Source: Bacteroidota bacterium (GTDB lineage: Bacteria > Bacteroidota > Bacteroidia > Bacteroidales > JAGONC01). From it: a DNA stretch of 32,715 nucleotides. Position 1 is the stretch's first letter, and each line of letters begins with the position of its first letter. The notes under the pieces are model-generated. The model searched no databases. It saw only the letters and a program-made list of their open reading frames with translations, and was not told where the DNA came from. The translations under genes were made by a program, and so were the position numbers. The stretch spans positions 1 to 32,715 of the forward strand of contig JAPLDP010000074.1 of the NCBI GenBank assembly GCA_026391695.1, written 5' to 3'. Positions 8,348-15,997 of this stretch are shown in pieces.

Positions 8348-8430
8348 TGTTCAGCCTGGTACTGGATCGTACTGGAATTTTGTACAAAGATCGCAAAGAA
8401 TTGCCCATCTGTAAAAAATACATTTTAATA

Positions 8431-8535
8431 GAATACGGATTAAACGGATTAAACGGATTGTCACGGATAAAGGGATAGAAGTTACCTTTTTCTATTTCCG
8501 TGAATCTCCGTGAATTTCCGTGTAATCCGCGTTCC
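8431..8535. repeat. Repeat array with CGGATTAAA units and opposing TCCGTGAAT units
   Basis: Between divergent rlmD and the DUF2752 gene, ACGGATTAA-type units run three times (8435-8460). They are followed about 40 bp later by the opposite-strand style units TCCGTGAATC, TCCGTGAATT and TCCGTGTAATCCGCG (8499-8529). The two arms are roughly complementary, forming a loose long hairpin. Confidence 0.65.
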
Positions 8536-8619
8536 ATTATTTGAATATTTTTAAAATGATAATAGCCTCATTTTGCAAATGAATTTAAAATATTTTATAT
8601 TTACCAATTCATAAAATTT

Positions 8620-8922
8620 GTGATGATCCACATCGTCAACTGGCTCGAAGTACATAAGCTGCCGTGTCTGTATGAGAAATACCTGGGTGTCCCCTGTCCC
8701 GGGTGTGGCATGCAGACTGCTTTCATCCACCTGTTGCGGGGGCAGGTCATGGAAAGCCTGAAGACTTATCCTCCTCTCATCCCGTTGCTGATAGTCATGG
8801 TTTTTCTCATACTTCATTTGTTTTTCAGATTCAAACTCGGCGCTGTCATTATAAAAGTTTCCGTGATTATTACAGCCTCCGTTATGGCAATAAATTACAT
8901 TTTTCATTTATTAACACTCTAA
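8620..8922 (+). CDS. DUF2752 family small membrane protein
   Basis: This protein of about 100 residues has the DUF2752 hallmark CPGCGMQTA (26-34) near the N-terminus and two hydrophobic spans (about 52-74 and 76-98). The biochemical role of the family is not established; the CPxCG motif suggests metal or redox chemistry but this is unproven. The reading begins at GTG (8620) directly followed by an in-frame ATG at 8623, so the real start may be either. It ends 12 bp before a CCC-motif membrane protein on the same strand, a pairing that recurs in Bacteroidota and suggests joint function. Confidence 0.85.
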   Translation: MMIHIVNWLEVHKLPCLYEKYLGVPCPGCGMQTAFIHLLRGQVMESLKTYPPLIPLLIVMVFLILHLFFRFKLGAVIIKVSVIITASVMAINYIFHLLTL

Positions 8923-8934
8923 TAACATCATCTT

Positions 8935-9303
8935 ATGGAAAACCAGGAATTTCAAGGCTCCCAGCAGCAAAACCAGCCACCGTTCACATCTCCTCCCTAC
9001 AAGATACCTGTTCCAAATTCAACAGCAGTACTTGTCCTGGGAATATTATCAATCGTCGTATGCTGCTTCTTTGGCTTGATAATGGGAATCATAGCTCTCG
9101 TCCTTGCTTCAAAAGGCAGGGCACTATATGATGCCAATCCGCAGCTATATACGGAGACTTCTTTCAATAACATGAAGGCCGGCAGGATTTGTGCGATAAT
9201 CGGGTTGGTACTCAATGCCATGGTGACAATATACTACCTCATCGTCTTCCTGATCGTCGGAACAGCAATGACATTTTTGCCATGGGATATGTTTAACACA
9301 TAG
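8935..9303 (+). CDS. CCC-motif / DUF4190-like membrane protein
   Basis: This 122-residue protein has a Gln/Pro-rich cytoplasmic N-terminus (residues 1-28) and two long hydrophobic hairpins (about 30-57 and 84-113). Between them is a soluble loop with the conserved asparagine/lysine pattern ETSFNNMKAGRI. The first span contains VVCCFFG, matching the cysteine-rich patch for which the Bacteroidota CCC-motif membrane proteins are named. Members are usually found next to DUF2752, as here (12-bp gap, likely one transcript). The function is unknown; no catalytic residues can be recognised. Confidence 0.8.
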   Translation: MENQEFQGSQQQNQPPFTSPPYKIPVPNSTAVLVLGILSIVVCCFFGLIMGIIALVLASKGRALYDANPQLYTETSFNNMKAGRICAIIGLVLNAMVTIYYLIVFLIVGTAMTFLPWDMFNT

Positions 9304-9384
9304 TAGATGTTGTGAGAAGAATGATGAAATGTAAAAGTAATCCAGTGACCTCCTAAGACGGGTCAAGTAAAACCTGAGGTTTGG

Positions 9385-9460
9385 ATTGAATAGAGTTTGG
9401 CATTTTGTTTTTGGAATTTATTTGGTGTTTGGTGCTTGAGATTTGGGATTTCAAGTATTC
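9385..9460. repeat. TTTGGAATTT-type repeat array (copy 1)
   Basis: The gap between the CCC-motif gene and nnr holds TTTGG-centred units, including TTTTTGGAATTTATTTGGTG and TTTGGTGCTTGAGATTTGG. The same two phrases recur almost exactly at 13090-13215. Confidence 0.65.
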
Positions 9461-9492
9461 CATTAGCCGTATAAAAGTTAAAACTACTAATA

Positions 9493-11013
9493 ATGAAGAT
9501 ATTATCGATTGAAAAGATCCGGCAGGGTGATGCCTATACCATCGAAAACGAGCCCATTGCCGATATTGACCTGATGGAGAGGGCTGCGACAGCCTGCGTC
9601 AAATGGCTGACCAAAAAGCTGGGAAAGACCACCAGCATCAAGGTCTTTTGCGGCATGGGCAATAATGGTGGCGACGGGCTGGCTATCGCAAGGCTTCTGG
9701 CAGGAAAAGGCTATACCGTTGAAGCTTACGTGCTCCGTGTCATCCAGAACATGTCGCCCAGCTGCCAGGTAAACTACGACCGGCTGTTTAAAATGCCCGG
9801 TGTCAGGATGTACGACCTTACTGGCGAAGAGGAATTGCCTGAGATCGTCGGCGAAGATGTGATCATCGACGCCATCTTCGGCTCCGGCCTGTCAAAACCG
9901 GTGAAAGGATATGCCGCTGAGCTTATCGACCACCTCAACAAAAACAATGCAGTGGTAATCGCTATCGACGTGCCGTCAGGATTGTTCTGCGATGAGACCA
10001 ATACGCTGAATAAAGGCGCTATTGTCGAAGCCGATTTTACGCTCACCTTTCAGTTTCCGAAGCTGGCATTCTTTTTTCCGGAGAGCTTCAAATATGTCGG
10101 ACTGTGGAGAATACTTGACATTGGTATTCATCCTGATTTCATCGACACTGTCGACACCAAAAACCATTACATTGAACCGGCTGATTGCCTGGCTGTCCTT
10201 AGAGTCCGTTCCAAGTTTGATCACAAAGGTTTTTTCGGACATGCATTGCTGATAGCCGGCAGCTATGGCAAGATGGGCGCGTCGGTGCTGGCATCAAAAG
10301 CATGCCTGCGCGCAGGCGCCGGATTGCTCACCGCCCATGTCCCTTCACATGGGTATTCCATCATCCAAACTGCGGTACCGGAAGCCATGACAAGCATCGA
10401 CAACTCAGAAACCCATTTCACCGGATTGCCCGACCTGTCGAAATATAATGCTATAGGCATTGGACCGGGCATAGGCACCGAAAAGGAAACCCGGAATGCT
10501 TTAAAGTTGCTCATTCAAAGTACTACAATGCCCATTCTTTTCGATGCCGATGCCATTAATATCCTGGGAGAGGAAAAGACATGGCTCTCCTTTCTTCCAA
10601 GGAATTGCATTTTCACGCCCCATCCAAAGGAATTTGAGCGGTTGGTGGGTAAGAGCGACAATGACTTTGAACGTAACAACCTGCAACGGGAATTTTCAAT
10701 AAAATACAATGCCTACGTAGTTCTGAAAGGTGCCCATACCGCCATCACCTGCCCCGATGGTTTCTGTCTCTTCAACAGCACAGGCAATGCCGGCATGGCT
10801 ACAGGCGGCAGCGGCGATGTGCTGACAGGTGTTATCCTGGGACTCCTCGCTCAAAACTACCATCCTAAAGAAGCTGCCATACTGGGTGTGTACCTCCATG
10901 GTCTCGCCGGCGACATGGCAGCTGCGAAAAAAAGCATGGAAGCTCTGATGGCTTCCGATATCACCGAAAACCTCGGAAGAGCATACAGGAAGTTGGTGAG
11001 CGGAAAGGATTGA
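9493..11013 (+). CDS. nnr: Bifunctional NAD(P)H-hydrate epimerase / ADP-dependent NAD(P)H-hydrate dehydratase
   Basis: This enzyme repairs hydrated NAD(P)H. The N-terminal YjeF_N epimerase half interconverts R and S hydrates, and the C-terminal ribokinase-like half dehydrates the S form using ADP. In the 506 residues, GNNGGDG (56-62) marks the epimerase nucleotide site. In the C-terminal half, AGSYGKMGA and GPGIGTEKET are typical, and NAGMATGGSGDVLTG (432-446) is the dehydratase active-site loop with its conserved Asp. Both halves are complete and fused in the usual bacterial order. The ATG follows an A/T-rich leader without Shine-Dalgarno. It is convergent with parE. Confidence 0.95.
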   Translation: MKILSIEKIRQGDAYTIENEPIADIDLMERAATACVKWLTKKLGKTTSIKVFCGMGNNGGDGLAIARLLAGKGYTVEAYVLRVIQNMSPSCQVNYDRLFKMPGVRMYDLTGEEELPEIVGEDVIIDAIFGSGLSKPVKGYAAELIDHLNKNNAVVIAIDVPSGLFCDETNTLNKGAIVEADFTLTFQFPKLAFFFPESFKYVGLWRILDIGIHPDFIDTVDTKNHYIEPADCLAVLRVRSKFDHKGFFGHALLIAGSYGKMGASVLASKACLRAGAGLLTAHVPSHGYSIIQTAVPEAMTSIDNSETHFTGLPDLSKYNAIGIGPGIGTEKETRNALKLLIQSTTMPILFDADAINILGEEKTWLSFLPRNCIFTPHPKEFERLVGKSDNDFERNNLQREFSIKYNAYVVLKGAHTAITCPDGFCLFNSTGNAGMATGGSGDVLTGVILGLLAQNYHPKEAAILGVYLHGLAGDMAAAKKSMEALMASDITENLGRAYRKLVSGKD

Positions 11014-11078
11014 TGGTTCTCAGGTCTTCAGGTTCTCAGGTACCAGGTCTGCCGACCTGTAGACCTGCCGACCTATAA
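11014..11078. repeat. AGGTCT/GACCTG repeat array between nnr and parE
   Basis: The 65-bp convergent gap is built of CAGGTCT, CAGGTTCTCAGG and CCGACCTGTAGACCTG units. Because units occur in both orientations, it can fold into GC-rich hairpins and may act as a bidirectional terminator. It resembles the array at 6783-6919. Confidence 0.65.
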
Positions 11079-12953
11079 TCATGCCACTTCACCCATATCC
11101 AAAACATCCATGGCTTTTTCGACCACTTCTTCCTCAACCCGCAGGTTGTCGATGATGAAATTCTGTCGTTCTGGGGTGTTTCTCCCCATATAAAACTCCA
11201 GGACATCATTGATCAACATGGATTTATGAAGGATGACAGGGTCCAGCCGCATGGAAGGGCCGATGAAATGCTTGAACTCATCGGGCGATATCTCGCCAAG
11301 GCCTTTAAAACGTGTGATCTCCGGTGAGATTCCCAGTTTATTGATAGCATCGGCTTTCTCCTGTGGGGAATAACAATAATAGGTCTCTTTCTTATTGCGC
11401 ACCCTGAAAAGCGGGGTTTGAAGGATATATACATGCCCGGAACGTACAAGGTCGGGATAAAACTGCAGAAAAAAGGTCAACATCAGAAGCCGTATGTGCA
11501 TGCCATCCACGTCGGCATCGGTGGCGATGACGATATTATTGTACCTCAGGTTATCGAAGCCCTCTTCTATATTCAGGGCGGTCTGCAGCAGGTTGAATTC
11601 CTCATTCTGGTAGACGATCTTTTTGCTCAGGCCATAGCAGTTCAGTGGCTTGCCTTTCAGGCTGAACACAGCCTGGGTGTTGACATCGCGCGATTTGGTG
11701 ATGGAGCCGCTCGCCGAGTCGCCCTCTGTGATGAACAGTGTAGTTTCAAGCCGGCGCTCATCATCATCGGTATAATGAATCCGGCAGTCACGCAGCTTTT
11801 TATTGTGCAGGCTGGCCTTTTTGACGCTCTCCTTCGCCAGTTTCTTGATGTCGGCAATCTCCTTGCGTTCTTTCTCCGACTGCAATATCTTGCGGTACAA
11901 GGCTTCGGCAGTGTCGGGGTTGATATGAAGGTACTTATCGAGATTCCGCTTGACAATGTCGTGGATATAATTCCGGATGCTCTGGCCATTGGGTTCGATG
12001 CACTGCGAGCCCAGCTTTGTCTTGGTCTGCGACTCAAACACCGGCTCCTGCACTTTAATACTCAGTGCAGCAAAAATACATGAACGTATATCATCGGTGT
12101 CGAAATCCTTTTTGTAATATTCACGTATGGTCTTGACAATTGCTTCGCGGAAGGCAGCCAGATGCGTACCACCCTGCGGGGTAAACTGCCCGTTGACGAA
12201 CGAATGGTACTCCTCGCCATAGAGCTTGGCGCTATGGCTAAAAGCAAATTCCATGTCATCCTCTTTAATATGAATGATTGGGTAAAGTATGGCATTACCG
12301 TTAATAATCCGGTTCAGCAAGTCAAGCAGGCCATTTTTAGCCTGGAACTTCTGGCCATTAAAAATGATAGTCAGCCCGTTGTTCAGGAAGACATAATTCC
12401 ACAGAAGCTGTTCGAGATATTCATGGATATAATGGAAGCTGCCGAAAAGTTTTTCATCAGGCACGAAGGTGACGATGGAACCCGTCTGCAATTCCTTTTC
12501 TTCAAGAAGTTCCTCTTTTATAAGCTCTCCCCTTTCAAACTCCGCTATTTTAGCAGCCCCATCGCGTATCGATTGAATTCTGAAGCTGGATGACAGGGCA
12601 TTGACGACCTTTGACCCGACGCCATTGAGCCCCACGGCTTTTTTAAAGACCCTGGAGTCGTATTTTGCACCGGTATTGATTTTGGAGACGCACTCCACCA
12701 ATTTTCCCAGCGGTATGCCGCGGCCATAGTCCCTGATGATCACCCGCCTGTCCTTGATGGTGACTTCTATGGTTTTTCCAAATCCCATCAGGTACTCATC
12801 AACGGAATTATCGATGATCTCCTTGACGAGGACATAGATACCATCGTCGTGCGATGCGCCGTCGCCAAGCTTGCCAATGTACATTCCCGGCCTCAGCCTT
12901 ATATGCTCCTTCCAGTCAAGGGAACGTATATTATCCTCTGTATAATTCATCAT
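11079..12953 (-). CDS. parE: Type IIA topoisomerase subunit B (topoisomerase IV ParE)
   Basis: This is the ATPase and TOPRIM subunit of a DNA topoisomerase, partner of ParC. In the 624 residues, the GHKL ATPase has RPGMYIG (21-27), EIIDNSVDE (45-53, with the Mg-binding Asn), DYGRGIP, and [13 protein letters not shown] (108-120). The TOPRIM domain has EGDSASG (410-416) and DADVDG (479-484). The length near 620 and the phrase [18 protein letters not shown] fit the Bacteroidota ParE rather than GyrB. Two adjacent Met codons mark the start, and the exact one is uncertain. parC is not in the window, as it does not lie directly downstream. A -7 box (12971-12978) lies just upstream. Confidence 0.92.
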   Translation of the reverse strand: MMNYTEDNIRSLDWKEHIRLRPGMYIGKLGDGASHDDGIYVLVKEIIDNSVDEYLMGFGKTIEVTIKDRRVIIRDYGRGIPLGKLVECVSKINTGAKYDSRVFKKAVGLNGVGSKVVNALSSSFRIQSIRDGAAKIAEFERGELIKEELLEEKELQTGSIVTFVPDEKLFGSFHYIHEYLEQLLWNYVFLNNGLTIIFNGQKFQAKNGLLDLLNRIINGNAILYPIIHIKEDDMEFAFSHSAKLYGEEYHSFVNGQFTPQGGTHLAAFREAIVKTIREYYKKDFDTDDIRSCIFAALSIKVQEPVFESQTKTKLGSQCIEPNGQSIRNYIHDIVKRNLDKYLHINPDTAEALYRKILQSEKERKEIADIKKLAKESVKKASLHNKKLRDCRIHYTDDDERRLETTLFITEGDSASGSITKSRDVNTQAVFSLKGKPLNCYGLSKKIVYQNEEFNLLQTALNIEEGFDNLRYNNIVIATDADVDGMHIRLLMLTFFLQFYPDLVRSGHVYILQTPLFRVRNKKETYYCYSPQEKADAINKLGISPEITRFKGLGEISPDEFKHFIGPSMRLDPVILHKSMLINDVLEFYMGRNTPERQNFIIDNLRVEEEVVEKAMDVLDMGEVA

Positions 12954-12970
12954 CCCGTCAAAGATTTTTA

Positions 12971-13004
12971 CAAATGTAACTATTCGGATGGACTGATATT
13001 CAAG
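12971..13004 (-). promoter_or_regulatory. Candidate promoter of parE
   Basis: On the minus strand TACATTTG (12971-12978) is an exact TAnnTTTG box, 18 bp from the start codon. CTTG (13001-13004) could be the -33 element, but the 22-bp spacer is slightly long. Confidence 0.45.
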
Positions 13005-13089
13005 GGATGCAGGAAATTTGTAAACAACCCCTGTTAATAAGCCTCATCCTTTTGCAGGGATAATAATTCAGATTAATCGGCACACCAGT

Positions 13090-13215
13090 TTGTTTGGAAT
13101 TTAATAACTGGAATTTATTTGGAACCTGGAATTTGGAATTTATTTGGAATCCCGTCCTTGTCGGGATTTCGCTCAGCTTCGCTTCGCTCAATTTGGTGCT
13201 TGAAATTTGGAATTT
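13090..13215. repeat. TTTGGAATTT repeat array (copy 2) interrupted by a hairpin element
   Basis: Units such as CTGGAATTTATTTGG and TTTGGTGCTTGAAATTTGG repeat the array at 9385-9460. At 13148-13189 the pattern is broken by AATCCCG-(7 nt)-CGGGATT, a perfect 7-bp hairpin, followed by a GCTTCGCTTCGCTCA run. The intact copy has the same flanks joined directly, which suggests a small hairpin element was inserted here. Confidence 0.65.
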
Positions 13216-14087
13216 TATTTCTGTAGTATCCACAGCTCCGGCAGCTTATCCTCCAGCTCTTTTTTAGCTTTTTTTGCCTCTTCCAGTGAAGTATAATGTC
13301 CCACTGCCACACGGTATTTATTATCTTTTTTTAACACTTCCGTACTGGTATATCCCTGACTTACATACTGAGTGGCAACGCTTTTGGCTTTTCCCATCGT
13401 ATCAAAGCTGCCGGCAATCAGGTAAAAAGAACTACCCGCCGACCCGGTACCGGTAGACCCGGCACCCGTAGACCCGGTACCCGCCGACCCGCTACCCTCT
13501 GCCCCGCAAACCACAGGAACACCAGCATTATCATTTTCCTCGCCAAACCACACCAATACATAGTCCTTGTATACCGCCACGCCGATGACTTTCCAGTACC
13601 TGGCTTTCCAACTGCCCCAGTTCAAGAGCATGTCGGACGAAATGTCGTGTGAGATCCACATGGTAAATGGTTCTGAAGGACCAGTGACATCCTTCTCCCA
13701 GTATGCCAGCTCATATCCTTTCCCTTTATATCCGGTGAGTTCCTTTGGTTTATTCCACATGCAGGCATACCGTGGGTCCTTATCACTGTAACAGCAGGCT
13801 GTCCACCGGCCCTGATCTGACCAGCTATGAAACCCACAGGGCACTTTGCACGGCTTATTGTGGAAAAGATCACGCGCATGGACATGAGCAACATAACACA
13901 GCGATTTCGACGGCTGCAATGCCCCAAGTCCGTTCGACTGCCTGTAGTTGTTGATCATTTTTATCAGCGAGTCCTCTGCGATTGTGATGCAAAAGTCGGC
14001 AGGCATAAAAGCAGCAGGAGACTGAGCCGGCATGGTCAGACTAAAATTAACAGACAAAATGATTATCAGCAATACCCTTGCAGACAT
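13215..14087 (-). CDS. Secreted CAP (SCP/PR1-like) protein with C-terminal SPOR domain
   Basis: This 290-residue protein has a cleavable signal peptide (about 1-22), a CAP superfamily domain (about 35-195), a Gly/Ser/Thr/Ala-rich linker (196-220) and a SPOR domain (221-290) that should bind denuded peptidoglycan glycan strands. CAP landmarks include LIKMINNYRQSNGLGAL, VAHVHARDL with histidines 68 and 70, and GFHSW (His87). It has many cysteines (residues 33, 64, 80, 84, 98, 99, 109), which suggests disulfides in the periplasm. The linker is encoded by four 15-bp tandem repeats. The biochemical activity of bacterial CAP proteins is not established. SPOR targeting implies a septal or cell-wall role, which is inference. 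Confidence 0.85.
   Translation of the reverse strand: MSARVLLIIILSVNFSLTMPAQSPAAFMPADFCITIAEDSLIKMINNYRQSNGLGALQPSKSLCYVAHVHARDLFHNKPCKVPCGFHSWSDQGRWTACCYSDKDPRYACMWNKPKELTGYKGKGYELAYWEKDVTGPSEPFTMWISHDISSDMLLNWGSWKARYWKVIGVAVYKDYVLVWFGEENDNAGVPVVCGAEGSGSAGTGSTGAGSTGTGSAGSSFYLIAGSFDTMGKAKSVATQYVSQGYTSTEVLKKDNKYRVAVGHYTSLEEAKKAKKELEDKLPELWILQK
13441..13500. repeat. Four 15-bp tandem repeats inside the CAP-SPOR linker
   Basis: Units start GACCCGG(T/C)ACC at 13441, 13456 and 13471 and GACCCGCTACC at 13486, each exactly 15 bp. On the minus strand they encode the repeating Gly-Ser/Thr-Gly-Ala pentapeptide linker. Being in frame, copy-number changes would lengthen or shorten the linker without breaking the gene. 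Confidence 0.9.
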
Positions 14088-14109
14088 TTTTCCGGATATT
14101 CATGAGTAA

Positions 14110-14117
14110 CAAATATA
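14110..14117 (-). promoter_or_regulatory. -7 element for the CAP-SPOR gene
   Basis: TATATTTG on the minus strand matches TAnnTTTG exactly and lies 23 bp upstream of the start codon. No good -33 TTTG is found at the usual spacing. Confidence 0.4.
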
Positions 14118-14154
14118 GTAAATATCGTAAAATTGAGTATCCAATATCGAACAT

Positions 14155-14214
14155 TCGAAGTAGAAGTTGAAGTGTAAGGCCAAGTAGAAGGCGAAATAAT
14201 TTTCGAAGTCGAAC
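14155..14214. repeat. GAAGT-unit degenerate array
   Basis: CGAAGTAGAAGTTGAAGTG, CAAGTAGAAGGCGAA and TTCGAAGTCGAA follow one another with drifting spacing. It is another member of the class of short-unit arrays scattered in this window, with a different unit. Confidence 0.5.
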
Positions 14215-14252
14215 AACACCTGACAGAAGAGCTTATTGCGAATCGTCTACTT

Positions 14253-14392
14253 TTGCTAGCAAATCGACAAATCCTAAATTGACTAATTGACTAATTTTCA
14301 AATTATCTAATTTTTCTCACAGCCCCGTAAGAGGCGCCAGTCAATAAAAAATGCACCGAACAAAAAAATCAGAGCCCTGAAAGAGCGGTATT
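14253..14392. repeat. Composite dispersed repeat (copy 1): AATCGACTAAT array plus AGCCCCG...GGCGCC block
   Basis: Units of the type AATTGACTAATTTTCAAAT (to 14300) lead into TCTCACAGCCCCG, then GGCGCCAGTCAATA, and end with AGCCCTGAAAGAGCG. The same order of blocks is found at 19957-20085 beside the IS element. The AGCCC/GGGC-rich blocks are hairpin-like. Confidence 0.65.
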
Positions 14393-14444
14393 AAGTAGCT
14401 CATAATGCATTTTTTTCCATTATTATGCATCAGGGATGTTTTTG

Positions 14445-14474
14445 TAATTTTGTTGGTTGTCAGGTTTCTGACAA
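14445..14474 (+). promoter_or_regulatory. -7 box and leader hairpin upstream of the LamG/T9SS gene
   Basis: TAATTTTG (14445-14452) is an exact TAnnTTTG match without a clear -33. Immediately behind it TTGTCAG (14457-14463) and CTGACAA (14468-14474) form a perfect 7-bp hairpin that would sit at the very 5' end of a leader of about 170 nt. Confidence 0.4.
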
Positions 14475-14628
14475 TTAAAACTGTTAACTGAGGAATGTGA
14501 AATTTACAGTGCATCATTATGGTTTATTGCAATTCATTCCAGATTCTGGAACTGTATCGTTAAACCTTTTACGGACATCCATTTCATCACCTACAAACTA
14601 CTGATTTAATCTTTAAAAATTAAGACTT

Positions 14629-15585
14629 ATGAGACATTTATTACTGTTAATCAGCTTCTCTATGTCGTGCTGGCTTACGAGCGGACAGGTTGTTTTGTCC
14701 TATGAATTTAACAACTCACTCAATGAAACCAATGGATTGGGTCCTGCACTGACTATACTGGGCACAGAGGGGATCTTTGTTGAAGATACCCTGAATGAAA
14801 TCGGCAGCTCTACAAAATGGGTTTACAGGTTTGATATAAATTGTGGGTTACAGTTCAACAATACACAGGCTGACGGATTCCTGGGTAAATCCTATACCAT
14901 TGAACTTTATTTTCTTTTTGACGAGCTTACCAGCTGGAAACGGGTGGTAGACTGGAAAAACAGGAAAACCGATAACGGGGCATATGTTTACTATGGCCAG
15001 TTGAACTTTTATCCTTATATATACAGCGAGGAGGCTCCTGTTTTACCGGGAGAATACACCTATTATGTGGTAACACGCGATTCAGTGTCACAGGAGGTTA
15101 TTTTATACACAGACGGACTGAACCAGATTCAATTCACTGATGAATATTCTGATGCCATACTCGATAATGAACAGGTGCTGAATTTCTTTCATGACGATCT
15201 CGTTGTACCTGATGAGGCTTCGTCCGGCACTGTAGCTATGCTGAAACTATACAATTATGTGCTTGATACAGCCACCATCCGACAACACTTTCAAAACCTG
15301 ACAAGTCAGGTGTATGGCATCAGTGAATCAGACGCCCCCCACTCCCTAAATGTGTTTCCCAATCCTGCCTCTGACATTCTGCATGTCGGGTTTAGTGACA
15401 TGAGGGATAAAGAAACATGCCTGATCAGATTAAGTACACTTTCAGGAAAAAAATTGATATCACAGGTTACCTCAGGTGACAAGATAGCTGTGATTGATAT
15501 CACCCGGCTAATCAACGGATGTTATATTTTAGAAGTAAGCACAAGAACAAACCAATTTCATGAGAAAGTAATCATTCAGCATTAG
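14629..15585 (+). CDS. Secreted LamG-like (concanavalin fold) protein with T9SS sorting domain
   Basis: This 318-residue protein has a signal peptide (1-19), a LamG/concanavalin-type beta-sandwich (about 22-228) and a T9SS type A C-terminal sorting domain (about 235-318). The lectin-like part shows the usual start, VVLSYEFNNSLNET, and the late signature VAMLKLYNYVLDTATIRQHF. The C-terminal domain has VFPNPASDILHV, LSTLSGKKL and DITRLINGCYILEV, and ends in KVIIQH. It should cross the outer membrane through T9SS and be released or surface-attached. The ligand is unknown and no catalytic residues are seen. It sits alone behind a long leader. Confidence 0.85.
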   Translation: MRHLLLLISFSMSCWLTSGQVVLSYEFNNSLNETNGLGPALTILGTEGIFVEDTLNEIGSSTKWVYRFDINCGLQFNNTQADGFLGKSYTIELYFLFDELTSWKRVVDWKNRKTDNGAYVYYGQLNFYPYIYSEEAPVLPGEYTYYVVTRDSVSQEVILYTDGLNQIQFTDEYSDAILDNEQVLNFFHDDLVVPDEASSGTVAMLKLYNYVLDTATIRQHFQNLTSQVYGISESDAPHSLNVFPNPASDILHVGFSDMRDKETCLIRLSTLSGKKLISQVTSGDKIAVIDITRLINGCYILEVSTRTNQFHEKVIIQH

Positions 15586-15997
15586 ATCATTGTGAAATTT
15601 ATGTCCCCTACAATACCTGTAATGTACGGCTTCATGACAGGGGCGCTCATCATCATCATTGGTGCATTACAGATAGTGAAGATAAACCTATAAATCCCGG
15701 ACTTTATTTGTTCGTCCTGAATACACAATCAGCAGTTTTATCAGAAAAAATTATTGTGATCGAGTGATTGGTTATCAAGCCTGCCAGCAAACATAAAATT
15801 GGTTTTTAGGGCGTTGAAGCACTTTCCTCTGTTTCAAATCACCACATAGGCAAGACTTGTCGGGAGTAAAGCACAATAGGATTAGAAAGTTGTAAAACAC
15901 ATTACAAAAGATTTACAAGCCGATTTCAAACCCAGCAGATGCCGGTGCCTTAATTTCGCATTCAAATCATCTAACCAAATCATTTAATTTGAAAATC
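15586..15997. other. 412-bp intergenic region, one possible tiny ORF
   Basis: The region holds a possible 30-codon membrane peptide (15601-15693) and a near-consensus -7 box, TAATTTCG (15951-15958), for the following TPR gene. I see no RNA gene, repeat or terminator hairpin with a T-run. Confidence 0.5.
15601..15693 (+). CDS. Possible 30-residue single-span membrane peptide
   Basis: An ATG opens a 30-codon frame whose product is MSPTIPVMYGF followed by a hydrophobic span (GALIIIIGALQIV) and a short basic tail. An in-frame GTG lies 9 bp upstream. It has no clear Shine-Dalgarno and no known homologue that I recognise. It may be a real small protein, the remnant of a longer membrane protein, or chance. 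Confidence 0.25.
   Translation: MSPTIPVMYGFMTGALIIIIGALQIVKINL

Larger units (their letters stand above)
14088..14628. other. 541-bp divergent intergenic region
   Basis: No gene is seen here. From left to right it holds an exact -7 box for the CAP gene on the minus strand (TATATTTG, 14110-14117), a GAAGT-type array (14155-14214), the composite repeat (14253-14392), a -7 box on the plus strand (14445-14452) and a TTGTCAG-GTTT-CTGACAA hairpin (14457-14474). The last 150 bp is a long leader for the T9SS protein at 14629. Confidence 0.6.

Noticed and set aside
8301-8537. 78-codon minus-strand frame between rlmD and DUF2752
   Set aside because: Its product is a translation of the repeat array (NPFNPFNP) overlapping the start of rlmD; not a gene.
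11418-12083. 221-codon open frame on the plus strand opposite parE
   Set aside because: It lies entirely antisense to the conserved TOPRIM and core region of parE and shows no domain; it is a frame shadow.
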